64,000 nucleotides of DNA from an uncultured Tessaracoccus sp. (GCF_943914565.1 NZ_CALUCN010000006.1:134550-198549), one strand, 5' to 3'. Positions 46,427 through 57,950 are shown, counted from the stretch's first letter. Notes: a model not told the origin generated them from the sequence alone. A program made the numbers and translations.

Positions 46427-46753
46427 TCAGTGCGCCGCGATGTAGGCAGCCATCACCTCACGCGGGATGCGCCCGCGCGAGGAGACCTCCATCCCCTGTT
46501 CCTCGGCCCAGCGGCGCACCTCGGTGGGCGACACCTCCGCGCGGCCACCGTCCCCGGCGCGACGACGGCGCGTCCGCCCGCCGACCTTCCGGGCCTGCTT
46601 GATCCACGGCGCCAGGGCCTTCTCGAACTTCGCGAGGTTCGCCTCACCGAGATCGATCTCGTAGTCGGCGCCACGCACACTGAATTCAACCGTTTCCACA
46701 CCGGTGGAGCCGTCCACGTCATCCACCAAGGTGACCTCGATCCTTCGTGCCAT
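46427..46753 (-). CDS. lsr2: Nucleoid-associated protein Lsr2
   Basis: A 108-residue H-NS-like protein that bridges AT-rich DNA and silences foreign genes. The N-terminal dimerisation domain begins RRIEVTLVDDVDG; the C-terminal DNA-binding domain has the AT-hook-like RGRIP (about 93-97). Full length. A TAATGT -10 (46787-46792, minus strand) lies upstream. Confidence 0.95.
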   Translation of the reverse strand: MARRIEVTLVDDVDGSTGVETVEFSVRGADYEIDLGEANLAKFEKALAPWIKQARKVGGRTRRRRAGDGGRAEVSPTEVRRWAEEQGMEVSSRGRIPREVMAAYIAAH

Positions 46754-46829
46754 GATGGTCCTTTCAGAACTAGGAATTCGTGGGACACATTACACGCCAC
46801 GCGGAGCATGGAAAGGGAAGGCATCGACG

Positions 46830-47918
46830 ATGCACGTCGACTACTGCATTGGGGCGCTCTCGCTGCCCGACCACCGACACATTTCCCTGGGCCCCGGCCA
46901 CCCGTCGCAGTCAGGCTTCCTCGCCGTACGGGCCGACGTCGAGGACGGCCGGTGGCAATCCGTGCGCATCCGCCCCGGATACGGCCACCGTGCCGCGGAG
47001 AAGCTCTTCGAGGTGCGCGACTACCGCTCCGCGATCATGCTCGCCGACCGGCACGACTGGTGGTCCGCGACGACGGGCGAGCTCTGCGTGACCCTCGCGA
47101 TCGAGCGAGCGATGCGGCTCGTTCCTCCCCCGCGCGCCACGTGGCTGCGCACGGTCCTCGCCGAGACGGCCCGCCTGCACAGTCACCTCGCGTTCCTCTC
47201 CGTCGTCCCCGACGACGCCGGGCCGCTGTGGCAGCTCGTCGACGACCTGCGTGCCGCCGTGCTCGCGTGGTCCGGCAACCGCGTCCACCCGATGCTCCAG
47301 CGCATCGGCGGGCTCGCGCACGACGTGCCCCAAGGCTGGGCCCTCCCGCTCGACGCCGTGCGCCGCCTGGCCGACGACCTCGAGCGAGCACTCGACCGCA
47401 CCGACCGCTTCCGCGGGCTGGCCGTGCTCACCGCCGACGACTGCCGCGACTTCGGCCTCTCCGGCCCCGTCTCCCGTGCGGCCGGGCTCGACCTCGACCG
47501 CCGTCACGACCCCGACCACCTCGCGCACGCCCACGTCTTCCACGCCGCCCCGACGCGGACCGCCGGCGACGGACACGCCCGGCTGGCCGTCCTCGTCGAC
47601 GACCTGCGCGCCTCCGCGGACATGCTCGACGCGCTGCTCGCAGGCCTTCGCGACCACCCGGGCGACGTCGCGGTCCGGCTGGCACGGCGGGTGAAGGTCC
47701 CAGAAGGTGAGCACTGGGCCGAGATCGAGGCACCCTGGGGCATCGCCGGGTGCCTGCTCGTCTCCCGCGGCGGCCCGACACCGTGGCGGCTCGCGCTGCG
47801 CACCCCGTCGTTCGCCAACGTCGCCGCGCTCGAGCGCGCCCTCGTCGGGGTGGCGGAGACGGACATCGCCGACGCCGTGGCCACGGTGGGCTACAGCGTC
47901 GGCGACGTCGACAAATAG
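46830..47918 (+). CDS. Orphan NuoD-like protein (NADH-quinone oxidoreductase 49-kDa subunit homolog)
   Basis: A 362-residue protein related to NuoD / NiFe hydrogenase large subunit. Matching segments: the VGPGHPSQ-like GPGHPSQ near the N-terminus, ARLHSHLAFL in the middle and, near the C-terminus, EAPWGIAG, LRTPSFANVAAL and a VGYSVGDVDK end that mirrors NuoD. The hydrogenase metal cysteines are absent. It sits alone beside lsr2, with no other nuo gene. Actinobacteria are known to carry such NuoD-like orphans. Function unknown; electron transfer is not established. Confidence 0.72.
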   Translation: MHVDYCIGALSLPDHRHISLGPGHPSQSGFLAVRADVEDGRWQSVRIRPGYGHRAAEKLFEVRDYRSAIMLADRHDWWSATTGELCVTLAIERAMRLVPPPRATWLRTVLAETARLHSHLAFLSVVPDDAGPLWQLVDDLRAAVLAWSGNRVHPMLQRIGGLAHDVPQGWALPLDAVRRLADDLERALDRTDRFRGLAVLTADDCRDFGLSGPVSRAAGLDLDRRHDPDHLAHAHVFHAAPTRTAGDGHARLAVLVDDLRASADMLDALLAGLRDHPGDVAVRLARRVKVPEGEHWAEIEAPWGIAGCLLVSRGGPTPWRLALRTPSFANVAALERALVGVAETDIADAVATVGYSVGDVDK

Positions 47919-47940
47919 GGCTGGGCTGGTCGGGCGCCGG

Positions 47941-48570
47941 TCAGGCGTGCTTGCGCAGCGGCGCCTCGTCGAGCTCGTCCAGGTGCAGCTTCTTGATGTC
48001 GATCATCGTGGGGTGCTCGTCCTCGCCCCAGATGTCCTCCACGCGCGGGAACAGGCCCGGGTCCGGCAGCTCGACGATCGAGTCCTCGGCCTCCTCGTCG
48101 GCGAGCCTCGCCTCGAGCTCCGCGATCCGGGCGGTGAGCTCCTCGATCAACGCCTGCCGCTCGGCCACCTCGGCGCGCAGCCACGCGGCGTTGCCGCGCA
48201 TCGAGCTGAGCTCGGCCTTCGCGGCGCCGAGCTGCGAGCGCAGCTTGACGATGATGGCGTTGAGGTTCTCCGCGCGGGCGTTGAACCGATCGATCATGGC
48301 CACCGACTCGGCGTGGTGCCGGTCGGAGAGGTCCATGCGGATCTGCACCTCACGTCGGATCGCCTCGCGGTGCTCCTCGCGGATGCGGGTGATCTGCTTG
48401 AACGCCGCGTGCAGGGCCAGCGCGGCCATCACGCAGGCGACGACGACCCCGGCCCGCACGATCCAGATGCTTCCCAGCATCGATGCGAGCGCGGCGGCGG
48501 AGCCAATGCCAAGAATGGTGAGCGCTGTGGCGCGCTCATTGGGAGTTGTTGCAACGTGTCGACCAGCCAT
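47941..48570 (-). CDS. Membrane protein with long coiled coil
   Basis: A 209-residue protein. Two membrane helices (about 17-35 and 39-57) precede a long coiled coil (about residues 60-155, e.g. ARIAELEARLADEEAE). The C-terminal tail is acidic with a LFPRVEDIWGEDE segment. No enzyme motif. Plausibly a structural or division-linked protein (inference). Confidence 0.7.
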   Translation of the reverse strand: MAGRHVATTPNERATALTILGIGSAAALASMLGSIWIVRAGVVVACVMAALALHAAFKQITRIREEHREAIRREVQIRMDLSDRHHAESVAMIDRFNARAENLNAIIVKLRSQLGAAKAELSSMRGNAAWLRAEVAERQALIEELTARIAELEARLADEEAEDSIVELPDPGLFPRVEDIWGEDEHPTMIDIKKLHLDELDEAPLRKHA

Positions 48571-48599
48571 GGCGCGATTCTATCGCGCGCGCACCGAAA

Positions 48600-49082
48600 T
48601 CAAGCGGGACTCGATTCCGCGTGTCCCTCGTCGGGATCATCCGGCGGATCGGGCAGTCGGAGCTTGTGTTCGATGAGGGATCCGGCCACCGCGAAGAGCA
48701 CCGATGCAGCGATCGTTCCGGCGCCGGTGACCACCCTGCGCAACGGCGTCTCGGCCTCGACGAGGCGCAGGTACTTCATCACGTAGACGCTGTGCGCGCC
48801 GGCGAGCACCGCGCCCGTGACGATCATCGCCTTGCCCGTGACGACCGCGAGGAACGCCTCCTGCGCGCCGATCGTGCGGTCCTCGAGCCGCTTCGGCACC
48901 AGCAGGGCGTAGACGATGCCCGCCACGCCGAGCACGGCCAGCACTGCGGGCACGGTCCACGGCACGACGGGCGGGTACTGCCCCAGCACGTCGAGGAGTT
49001 TCATCCCCGCCCAGGCGACGACCGCCCCGGACATCACCGAGACGATCGCCTGCTTGGGCGTCGTCAGGGAGAGCTTGCTCAA
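48600..49082 (-). CDS. DUF3180 membrane protein
   Basis: A 160-residue protein with four membrane helices. It starts at TTG 49082 overlapping the folK stop (TTGA), the usual position of DUF3180 after folK in actinobacteria. Function unknown; the constant link to folate genes and its four-helix topology are the only clues. Confidence 0.82.
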   Translation of the reverse strand: MSKLSLTTPKQAIVSVMSGAVVAWAGMKLLDVLGQYPPVVPWTVPAVLAVLGVAGIVYALLVPKRLEDRTIGAQEAFLAVVTGKAMIVTGAVLAGAHSVYVMKYLRLVEAETPLRRVVTGAGTIAASVLFAVAGSLIEHKLRLPDPPDDPDEGHAESSPA

Positions 49083-49642
49083 AAGCCGGTCGACGCGGTG
49101 ATCTCGATGTCGTCGCGGAGGCTGACGCCCTCGGTGTCCACGTCCTCGACGAGGTCCGCGATCGGGCCGTGCCCCTCGAGCTCGCCCTCGGGGTCGACGT
49201 CGAGCCACGGCACGAGCACGAACGCACGCTCGTGCGCGTGCGGGTGGGGCAGCTCGATGTCGGCCTCCGACGTGCGCTTGCCCACCATGACGATGTCGAT
49301 GTCGAGCGTGCGCGGCCCGCCCGGCTCGGTGCGCTCACGGCCGAAGGCCTCCTCGATCGCGCGCGTGCGGTCGAGGATCGTGAGCGGCTCGAGCGTCGAC
49401 TCGGCAATCACGATCATGTTGAGGAAGTTCGGCTGCTCCGGCACGTCGCCCCACGGCGTCGTCTCGTAGACGGGCGAGACCTCCACCAGCATGAGGGACG
49501 GGGTGTCGGCCAGCAGGTCGACGGCGCGCTGGAGGGTCTCCGCCGAGTCCCCGAGGTTCGAGCCGAGGCTCAGCACCACCTTGGAGATGGGCCGCAGGTT
49601 CCCGAGGGTGTCGACGTCGAGGTCGAAGGGTCCGTTGGACAT
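49079..49642 (-). CDS. folK: 2-amino-4-hydroxy-6-hydroxymethyldihydropteridine pyrophosphokinase
   Basis: A 187-residue HPPK that activates the pterin with ATP for DHPS. The SLGSNLGD motif (about 25-32) and the GPRTLDIDI signature (about 108-116) carry the Mg-ATP and pterin residues. Part of folE-folP-folB-folK. Confidence 0.94.
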   Translation of the reverse strand: MSNGPFDLDVDTLGNLRPISKVVLSLGSNLGDSAETLQRAVDLLADTPSLMLVEVSPVYETTPWGDVPEQPNFLNMIVIAESTLEPLTILDRTRAIEEAFGRERTEPGGPRTLDIDIVMVGKRTSEADIELPHPHAHERAFVLVPWLDVDPEGELEGHGPIADLVEDVDTEGVSLRDDIEITASTGF

Positions 49643-49644
49643 GT

Positions 49645-50007
49645 CTATCTGCTCCTTGTCATGGTGACCGCCACGTCGGTGAAGGACTGGGCGAGCGGGG
49701 CGCCCGGCTTGTGCACGGTGACGCGAACCGTCCGGGCGAGCGGCTCGCGGTCGAGCACGCGTGCGACGATCTCGTGCGCGAGCGTCTCGATCAGCTGGTA
49801 CGGGCCCGACGCGATCGTCGCCACCACGAGCTCCGCCACACGCGAGTAGTCGATCGTGGCCTGGAGATCGTCGTCGGCCGGGAACGCGTCCACCTGCATC
49901 TCGACGTCCACGACGAAGTCCTGCCCCTCGGATCGTTCGTGGGGCAGCACACCGTGGAAGCCGCGGGCACGCAGCCCGGTCAGCGAGATGGTGTCGATGG
50001 CTCTCAC
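49645..50007 (-). CDS. folB: Dihydroneopterin aldolase
   Basis: A 120-residue DHNA enzyme cleaving dihydroneopterin. The family opening ISLTGLRARGFHGVLPHE contains the catalytic HGVLPHE, and the catalytic Lys is in the late VTVHKPGAPL. GTG start. Confidence 0.92.
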   Translation of the reverse strand: MRAIDTISLTGLRARGFHGVLPHERSEGQDFVVDVEMQVDAFPADDDLQATIDYSRVAELVVATIASGPYQLIETLAHEIVARVLDREPLARTVRVTVHKPGAPLAQSFTDVAVTMTRSR

Positions 50008-50064
50008 CTCAGCTCGTGGACGACGGTGGACAACTGGGAGTCTAGCCCAGCCCGACGTGGCCGG

Positions 50065-50841
50065 TCAGCGCCGACCGAACAGGTGTGCGCCGACGAGGAC
50101 CGCGTCGCACTGCATCGGCACCTCGTGCGTGCGGACGGCCCACACGTCGTGCGCCGCGCACCACGCGGTGACGGCGGCGGTGGCGACGTCGCGGTCCCCC
50201 GCTGCGGAGAGGAACCGCTTGCGGGAGGCACCGACGAGCACCCGCTGCCCGGTGGCCTGCCAGGCGTCGAGGTCCTGCAACAGGTCCCAGTTGTCGTGGG
50301 CCTCCTTCGCGAAGCCGAGCCCGGGGTCGATGATGATGCGCGCGGGGTCGACGCCGGCGGCCACGGCCTCGTCGCGCCGCGCGAGCGTCTCGCCCAGGAC
50401 CTCGGCGCGCACGTCGTCGTAGGTGGCGAGCGACTGCATCACGGTCGAGTGGCCGCGCCAGTGCTGGAGCACGACGTCGCAGCCGAGCCGCGCCACCGTC
50501 GGGAGCATCTCCGGGTCGGCGAGTCCGCCGGAGACGTCGTTGATGATGCGCGCGCCGGCCTCGTGCACGACGCGGGCGGTCGAGGCGCGCATGGTGTCCA
50601 CCGAGACGCACACGCCGTCGGCGGCGAGTGCCTCGACGACGGGCAGCACCCGGCGCTGTTCCTCGTCGGCATCGACGCGGCCCGCACCCGGCCGCGTGGA
50701 CTCGCCGCCCACGTCGACGATGGTCGCGCCCTGCTGCACGAGCGTGCGGGCGTGCGCGATGGCACGACCGTGGTCGAACCACTGACCCCCGTCGGAGAAC
50801 GAGTCGGGGGTCACGTTGACGATGCCCATCACGAGGGTCAT
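50065..50841 (-). CDS. folP: Dihydropteroate synthase
   Basis: A 258-residue DHPS joining pterin and para-aminobenzoate, the sulfonamide target. Motifs: MGIVNVTPDSFSDGG, GGESTRPGA, IINDVSGG and the pterin-binding DPGLGFAKE. ATG 50841 follows AAGGAGA. Confidence 0.95.
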   Translation of the reverse strand: MTLVMGIVNVTPDSFSDGGQWFDHGRAIAHARTLVQQGATIVDVGGESTRPGAGRVDADEEQRRVLPVVEALAADGVCVSVDTMRASTARVVHEAGARIINDVSGGLADPEMLPTVARLGCDVVLQHWRGHSTVMQSLATYDDVRAEVLGETLARRDEAVAAGVDPARIIIDPGLGFAKEAHDNWDLLQDLDAWQATGQRVLVGASRKRFLSAAGDRDVATAAVTAWCAAHDVWAVRTHEVPMQCDAVLVGAHLFGRR

Positions 50842-50856
50842 CGGATCATCTCCTTG

Positions 50857-51422
50857 TCAGCGTCCCATGATGAGGCCCATCGCCTCCGCCCTGGTGGCGA
50901 CGTCGCGCAGCACGCCACGGACGGCACTGGTCACCGTCTTGGCTCCCGGCTTGCGCACTCCTCGGAACGTCATGCACATGTGCTCCGCCTCCACCACGAC
51001 GATCACGCCACGGGCGTGGAGGTGCTCGACCATCGCGTCGGCGATCTCCGACGTGAGGCGTTCCTGCACCTGCGGGCGGCGGGCGAACACGTCGACCAGG
51101 CGGGCGATCTTCGACAGCCCGGCGACGCGGCCGTCCTTCTGCGGGATGTAGCCGACGTGGGCGAGCCCGTGGAACGGCAGGAGGTGGTGCTCGCAGCAGG
51201 ACGCGACCTCAATGTCCTTCACGAGCACGAGCTCCTCGTGGGACAGGTCGAACGTGTGCCCGAGCACGTCGGCGGGGTCCTGGTCGATGCCGGCGAACAG
51301 CTCGGCGTACGAACGCGCGACCCGCGCGGGCGTCTCGAGCAGCCCGTCGCGGTCCGGGTCCTCACCGATCGCGAGCAGGATCTCACGCACCGCGGCCTCG
51401 ACGCGGGCCTGGTCGACGGCCA

Positions 51423-51423
<1 letters not shown>
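50857..51423 (-). CDS. folE: GTP cyclohydrolase I
   Basis: A 188-residue first enzyme of folate synthesis. Zinc ligands are in ASCCEHHLLPF and MCMTFRG. The end of the protein (RAEAMGLI) is typical. Its ATG overlaps the ftsH stop (TGATG). Confidence 0.95.
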
Positions 51424-53483
<2,060 letters not shown>

Positions 53484-53565
53484 TCGTAGGACGGACGATG
53501 TTCAGCATTTCAGCAAGCGCGAGCCTACCAGCGTGCCGCAAGCCGTCCGCAGTGCGAATGCGTCG

Positions 53566-54117
53566 TCAGCGGTAGACCTCGGGCTTGAGCGTGGCCACGT
53601 CGCGCAGGTTGCGGTATTTCTCGGCGAAGTCGAGGCCGTAGCCGACGACGAACTCGCTCGGGATGTCGAAGCCCACGTACTTCACGGGCACGTCGATCCG
53701 CACGGCCTCGGGCTTGCGGAACATCGTCATGATCTCGAGGCTCGCCGGGCCGCGGGATGCGAGGTAGTTCATGAGGTAGCTGAGCGTGAGGCCGGTGTCG
53801 ATGATGTCCTCGACGACGATGACGTGGCGGCCCTCGAGGTCCTGGGAGAGGTCCTTCAGGATGCGGACGACGCCGCTGGACTGCGTACCGGCACCGTAGG
53901 AGGAGACGGCCATCCAGTCCATCTGCACGTGGCTGCGCATCGCGCGCTGGAGGTCGGCCATCACCATGACCGCGCCGTTCAGCACCCCGACCAGGAGGAT
54001 GTCCTTGCCCGCGTAGTCGGTGTCGATCTGCGCGGCCAACTCGTCGACGCGTTCGGCGATCTGGTCGGCGGTGAAGAGTACGTGTTCGAGATCCTGCGAG
54101 ATGTCAGAGGCGTCCAC
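53566..54117 (-). CDS. hpt: Hypoxanthine phosphoribosyltransferase
   Basis: A 183-residue purine salvage enzyme. The PRPP-binding motif VVEDIIDTGLTL and the base-specificity loop (PVKYVGFDIP) are evident. Starts at GTG 54117, 4 bp after the tilS stop. Confidence 0.94.
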   Translation of the reverse strand: MDASDISQDLEHVLFTADQIAERVDELAAQIDTDYAGKDILLVGVLNGAVMVMADLQRAMRSHVQMDWMAVSSYGAGTQSSGVVRILKDLSQDLEGRHVIVVEDIIDTGLTLSYLMNYLASRGPASLEIMTMFRKPEAVRIDVPVKYVGFDIPSEFVVGYGLDFAEKYRNLRDVATLKPEVYR

Positions 54118-54121
54118 GTAG

Positions 54122-55045
54122 TCACCCTACCAACTCGAGTTCCCCGGCACAGCGGCGGACGCGACCTCCCGGCACGTCGACGGGACCCTGCCCGTGCCAG
54201 CGCGTCACGAGCTGGTCGACGGCGACCACGTGCACCATCGACGGCGGTCCGGCCCGGTCAGCGAGCCACGCCTTGATCCGGCGGCGACGCAGCGCGTCGG
54301 GGAGGCCCGCGAGCTCCACCACCGGGAGCCGTTCCCCGGGTGGACCGCCGGCGGCGGCCAGCTCGTCGAGGAGGTCGGCGTCGGCGCGCGCGAGGGTGGC
54401 GCTGCGCGCGAGGGCGGGGGCGAGGTCGCGGCCGAGCTCGTCGGCGAGCAGGGCGAGCGCGCGGCGGGCACGGACGCGCAGGTGGGCGGGGTCGTCGTTC
54501 ATCGGGTCGGCCCACGGCTGGACGCCCCAGTCCGCGCAGGCCCGGACCGTCGTCGTGCGGCGCAGACCGAGCAGCGGCCGCCGGAACGGGCCGCGACGGG
54601 CGGGCATCCCCGCCAGGGCACGCGTGCCGGAGCCGCGGGCGAGGCCGAGGAGGACCTGCTCGGCCTGGTCGTCGAGCGTGTGGCCGAGCAGCACGGGCAG
54701 CCCCGGCCGGGCGAGCGCCGCGAGGCGGGCGTCGCGCGCGGCGGCCTCGAGCCCGTCGCCGCCCAGCTCCACCCGGACGCTCACGCACTCGGCGTCGATC
54801 CCCCGCTCGCCGAGCCCCGCGACGACGGCCCGGGCCACGTCGGCGGATCCCGGCTGGAGGCCGTGGTCGACGACGATCGCGCGCACGCTGCCGCCCACCT
54901 TGGCCGCGACGTGGGACGCGGCGAGGGCGAGCGCGGTCGAGTCCGGCCCGCCCGAGACCCCGGCGACCACGGCGCCGCCGGGCCACTCGTCGGTGACGGC
55001 GCGGACCACGGCGAGCTGCGCGGGCGAGAGCGCGCGCCTAGCCAT
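54122..55045 (-). CDS. tilS: tRNA(Ile)-lysidine synthase
   Basis: A 307-residue enzyme that modifies C34 of the CAU-anticodon isoleucine tRNA. The ATP-pyrophosphatase P-loop SGGPDSTAL (about 30-38) and the HTLDDQAEQVL motif are intact. The short actinobacterial form lacks the long C-terminal domain of E. coli TilS. Start overlaps the upstream gene stop. Confidence 0.92.
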   Translation of the reverse strand: MARRALSPAQLAVVRAVTDEWPGGAVVAGVSGGPDSTALALAASHVAAKVGGSVRAIVVDHGLQPGSADVARAVVAGLGERGIDAECVSVRVELGGDGLEAAARDARLAALARPGLPVLLGHTLDDQAEQVLLGLARGSGTRALAGMPARRGPFRRPLLGLRRTTTVRACADWGVQPWADPMNDDPAHLRVRARRALALLADELGRDLAPALARSATLARADADLLDELAAAGGPPGERLPVVELAGLPDALRRRRIKAWLADRAGPPSMVHVVAVDQLVTRWHGQGPVDVPGGRVRRCAGELELVG

Positions 55046-55904
55046 GCACCCTCCTGAGCCAGGCCGCCGGCTCCGCGATCTCGGCTCGGGTGGGGAGCTG
55101 CTCCGGCGAACGGAAGGCCTCGTCGAACGGGTAGCCGCGGGCCAGACGCTGCGCCTCCTCGCAGAACGCGAGCCCGCGCACGTACTGCCCCTCCTTGTCC
55201 AGCAGGCCGCCGCGTCGCGGGCGGCGACCGAACGCGCGTCGCATCCGCGCCGCGGTCGGGACACTGCCGGTGGCGTCGGCGACGAGGTCGGCGTGCCCCT
55301 CGAGGAACGTCATCGCGGCGACGAGCCGGTCGACGGCCCCGGGCGCGCCCGCGTCGGCCACGAGCTCCAGGAGGTGGTCGGCCAGCCAGGGGGCGGCCTC
55401 GAACTGCAGGGCGTGCGTCTGCTCGTGGAGCGCGACCCAGCGGTGGAAGTCCTCCTCGACGAAGCGACGGCGGGCGGCCTCGCGGTGGATGTTCGGCGCG
55501 ACGAGCAGCAGCCGCCGGCGGCCGGTGAGGCCGTCGTACTGGCCGAGCATCCAGCGCGACGCGACCCCGAGCCCGAGCCCCACCACGACGCCCAGCCCGC
55601 CGGCGAGCAGCCGGGCGAGGCCACCGTCGCGACGAGGTGGGCGCCCCAGTGCGGCCATGCCGGCCCGGGCGATGCGGCTCGCCTCGCGCACCCATCCGTC
55701 GCGGTCGAGGACGAGGACCTCGGCCGCCCCGGCTGAGCGCAGCCCCATCACCCGCGCGGCGAGGGGGCCGGCGGCACGGGCGCGGGCGCGGAGCCGGGCG
55801 ACGTACTGGTGCGCCACGGGGCGCGTCACGTCGGGCAGGGGGCCGCGGCCGAGCGTCGCGGCGCGGGCGGCCAGGGCCCAGTCGACGGCTGGTTGGCGCG
55901 TCAT
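55038..55904 (-). CDS. Zinc-dependent metalloprotease, DUF2342-type
   Basis: A 288-residue protein of the family often annotated as coenzyme F420 biosynthesis-associated. A zinc HExxH motif (HEQTH) occurs at about residue 157, and an EGHADLVAD segment supplies the third ligand region. It normally lies between dacB and tilS in actinobacteria. Substrate unknown. ATG 55904 overlaps the dacB stop. Confidence 0.85.
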   Translation of the reverse strand: MTRQPAVDWALAARAATLGRGPLPDVTRPVAHQYVARLRARARAAGPLAARVMGLRSAGAAEVLVLDRDGWVREASRIARAGMAALGRPPRRDGGLARLLAGGLGVVVGLGLGVASRWMLGQYDGLTGRRRLLLVAPNIHREAARRRFVEEDFHRWVALHEQTHALQFEAAPWLADHLLELVADAGAPGAVDRLVAAMTFLEGHADLVADATGSVPTAARMRRAFGRRPRRGGLLDKEGQYVRGLAFCEEAQRLARGYPFDEAFRSPEQLPTRAEIAEPAAWLRRVHG

Positions 55905-57325
55905 CGGCACCCGCAGCTGGTGAGGATGCCCACGATGCGTTCCTCGAACACCTTCGCTTCCCAGCCGTCGACCTGACCGCCCAGCATGATCGCGAACGCG
56001 ACGAGGGCGCCGTCGTCGGTGGTGGTGTTGCCGGCGAGGGTCGAGACGAGGCTCAGCGTGCCGGTCTTGGCGCGGGCGACGCCGCGGGCAGGGCGGGAGA
56101 CGTCGTCGGCGAAGCGCTTGGCGAGCGTGCCGGTGACACCGGCGACCGGGAGGCCGTCGAGGACGCCGGTGAGCGCGGGTTCGGTGACGAGGTGGCGGTT
56201 GACCTGCGCGAGCATGGCGGCCGAGACGCGGTTGCCGCGGGAGAGCCCCGAGGAGTCGTGCAGCACCGCGCCCTGCTGCCAGAGTCCCAGGTCGGTGAGC
56301 TGCTCTCGGATGGCGGCGGTGGCGCCGGCGAACGTCGTCGGGTGGCCCGTGGCGCGGGCGAGCTGCAGGCCGAGCACCTCGGTGAAGGAGTTGTTCGAGC
56401 GCAGCATGGCCTCCTCGGCGAGCACGTGCAGGGGCAGCGAGCGCACGCGGGCCAACTGCGTGCCGCCGGCCTTGCCGGGCGCCGGTTCGCCGAGGACGGT
56501 GATGCCCTCCTGGCCCAGCTGGGTGGCGAACGCGTGGGCGGCGGCCGCGGCGGGGTCCCGCTGTCGGACGCCGCCGACCTTGCCCTCGTCGGCCCACAGC
56601 GCGCTGACCGGCGTGACCTGGTTGCGGTACCCCTCCGGCCACGTGCTGGCCCAGCCCGGCTCGGTGAACCAGCTCGCGTCGTACCGCACCGCGACGGAGG
56701 TGCGGCCCTGCGCCTCGAGCTGCTTGGCCGTCGCCCGCGCGAGCTGCCGCAGCGACGGCGGCCTCGGATGGGTGCCCGCCTCGGCCGGTTCGCTGGTGAG
56801 GAGCGGGTCTCCCCCGCCAACGAGCACGACCGTGCCCGCGTCGGGGGCGGTGACGCGCGTCTCGAAGCGGTGCTCGGCGTCGAGGGCGTGGAACAGCGCG
56901 GCGACGGTGAGGGTCTTCGTGTTCGACGCGGGTGTGAGCAGTTGCTCGGGGTTGCGCGAGGCGATCACCGTGCCGGTGGCGGCGTCGACGAACTGCCAGG
57001 CGATGCTCGCCGGCTTGCCGTCGGGGCCGACGAGCTTCGAGGTGTCGAGGCGCGCGATGCGGTCGACGAGTGTCTTCGCCTGCGGGGCCGGGCCGGGCTC
57101 GAGCGCCGCCGCGGGCGGCTGGAGGTCCGGGGCCGCCGTCGGGGACGGCGACGGCGGGGCGTCGGGGAAGGTGCTGGGAGCGATGGTCGAGGCGCCGCCG
57201 GGGCGGTCCAGGCCGGTGGCCGCGGCGATGCGCCCACGCAGCGCGACCCCCGTGAGGACCAGCACGGCGACGAGCACGAGGGACACCCCCGTGGCGATCC
57301 AACCCGCGACACGTGACTTCGGCAC
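55901..57325 (-). CDS. dacB: D-alanyl-D-alanine carboxypeptidase (PBP4 family)
   Basis: A 474-residue penicillin-binding protein, class C type. An N-terminal helix anchors it, followed by a Pro-rich linker and the catalytic domain with SXXK (SNTK), SXN (SNN) and KTG (KTGTL) motifs. It trims cell-wall stem peptides. I chose GTG 57325 because GGAGG lies at a good distance; GTG 57331 and 57340 are alternatives. Confidence 0.88.
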   Translation of the reverse strand: MPKSRVAGWIATGVSLVLVAVLVLTGVALRGRIAAATGLDRPGGASTIAPSTFPDAPPSPSPTAAPDLQPPAAALEPGPAPQAKTLVDRIARLDTSKLVGPDGKPASIAWQFVDAATGTVIASRNPEQLLTPASNTKTLTVAALFHALDAEHRFETRVTAPDAGTVVLVGGGDPLLTSEPAEAGTHPRPPSLRQLARATAKQLEAQGRTSVAVRYDASWFTEPGWASTWPEGYRNQVTPVSALWADEGKVGGVRQRDPAAAAAHAFATQLGQEGITVLGEPAPGKAGGTQLARVRSLPLHVLAEEAMLRSNNSFTEVLGLQLARATGHPTTFAGATAAIREQLTDLGLWQQGAVLHDSSGLSRGNRVSAAMLAQVNRHLVTEPALTGVLDGLPVAGVTGTLAKRFADDVSRPARGVARAKTGTLSLVSTLAGNTTTDDGALVAFAIMLGGQVDGWEAKVFEERIVGILTSCGCR

Positions 57326-57342
57326 TCCCACCTCCGACACGG

Positions 57343-57348
57343 TATCCT
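57343..57348 (+). promoter_or_regulatory. -10 box (TATCCT) of ppa
   Basis: TATCCT places the start near 57355, giving a short leader with AGGAG (57374-57378) before GTG 57387. Confidence 0.4.
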
Positions 57349-57386
57349 GACGCCAACGATCACCGAACATCTTAGGAGCCCAGGCC

Positions 57387-57950
57387 GTGAGCCAAGACAT
57401 TCACGCCTCCCTCGAACCCATCGAGCCCGGCAAGCAGGTGCTCTTCGACGTGACGGTCGAGATCCCCAAGGGCACGAAGCACAAGTACGAGATGGACCAC
57501 GAGACCGGCCGGATTCGCCTCGACCGGACGCTGTTCACCTCGACGCAGTACCCGTACGACTACGGGTACGTCGAGGGCACGCTCGGTGAGGACGGTGACC
57601 CGCTCGACGCAATGGTGGTCGGCGGTGACCCGACGTTCCCGGGCTGCCTCATCGAGTGCCGCGCGATCGCGATGTTCCGCATGACCGACGAGATGGGTGG
57701 CGACGACAAGGTGCTCTGCGTGCCGACGGCGGACACGCGTCGCAAGCACCTCACCGACCTCGACTCGGTGCCCGAGTACATGCTGCTCGAGATCGAGCAC
57801 TTCTTCTCCGTCTACAAGGACCTGGAGCCGGGCAAGTCCGTCGAGGGCGCCCGCTGGACCGGCCGCCGCGAGGCCGAGGCCGAGGTGCTGAAGTCCACCG
57901 AGCGCGCGAAGGGCACCCCCTTCGAGCACCACCACGTGAACCTCGCCTGA
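57387..57950 (+). CDS. ppa: Inorganic pyrophosphatase
   Basis: A 187-residue soluble family I pyrophosphatase. The signature DGDPLDAMV carries the three metal-binding aspartates; YDYGYVEGT precedes it. It drives biosynthesis by hydrolysing pyrophosphate. The C-terminus is slightly longer than E. coli Ppa. Divergent from dacB. Confidence 0.95.
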   Translation: MSQDIHASLEPIEPGKQVLFDVTVEIPKGTKHKYEMDHETGRIRLDRTLFTSTQYPYDYGYVEGTLGEDGDPLDAMVVGGDPTFPGCLIECRAIAMFRMTDEMGGDDKVLCVPTADTRRKHLTDLDSVPEYMLLEIEHFFSVYKDLEPGKSVEGARWTGRREAEAEVLKSTERAKGTPFEHHHVNLA

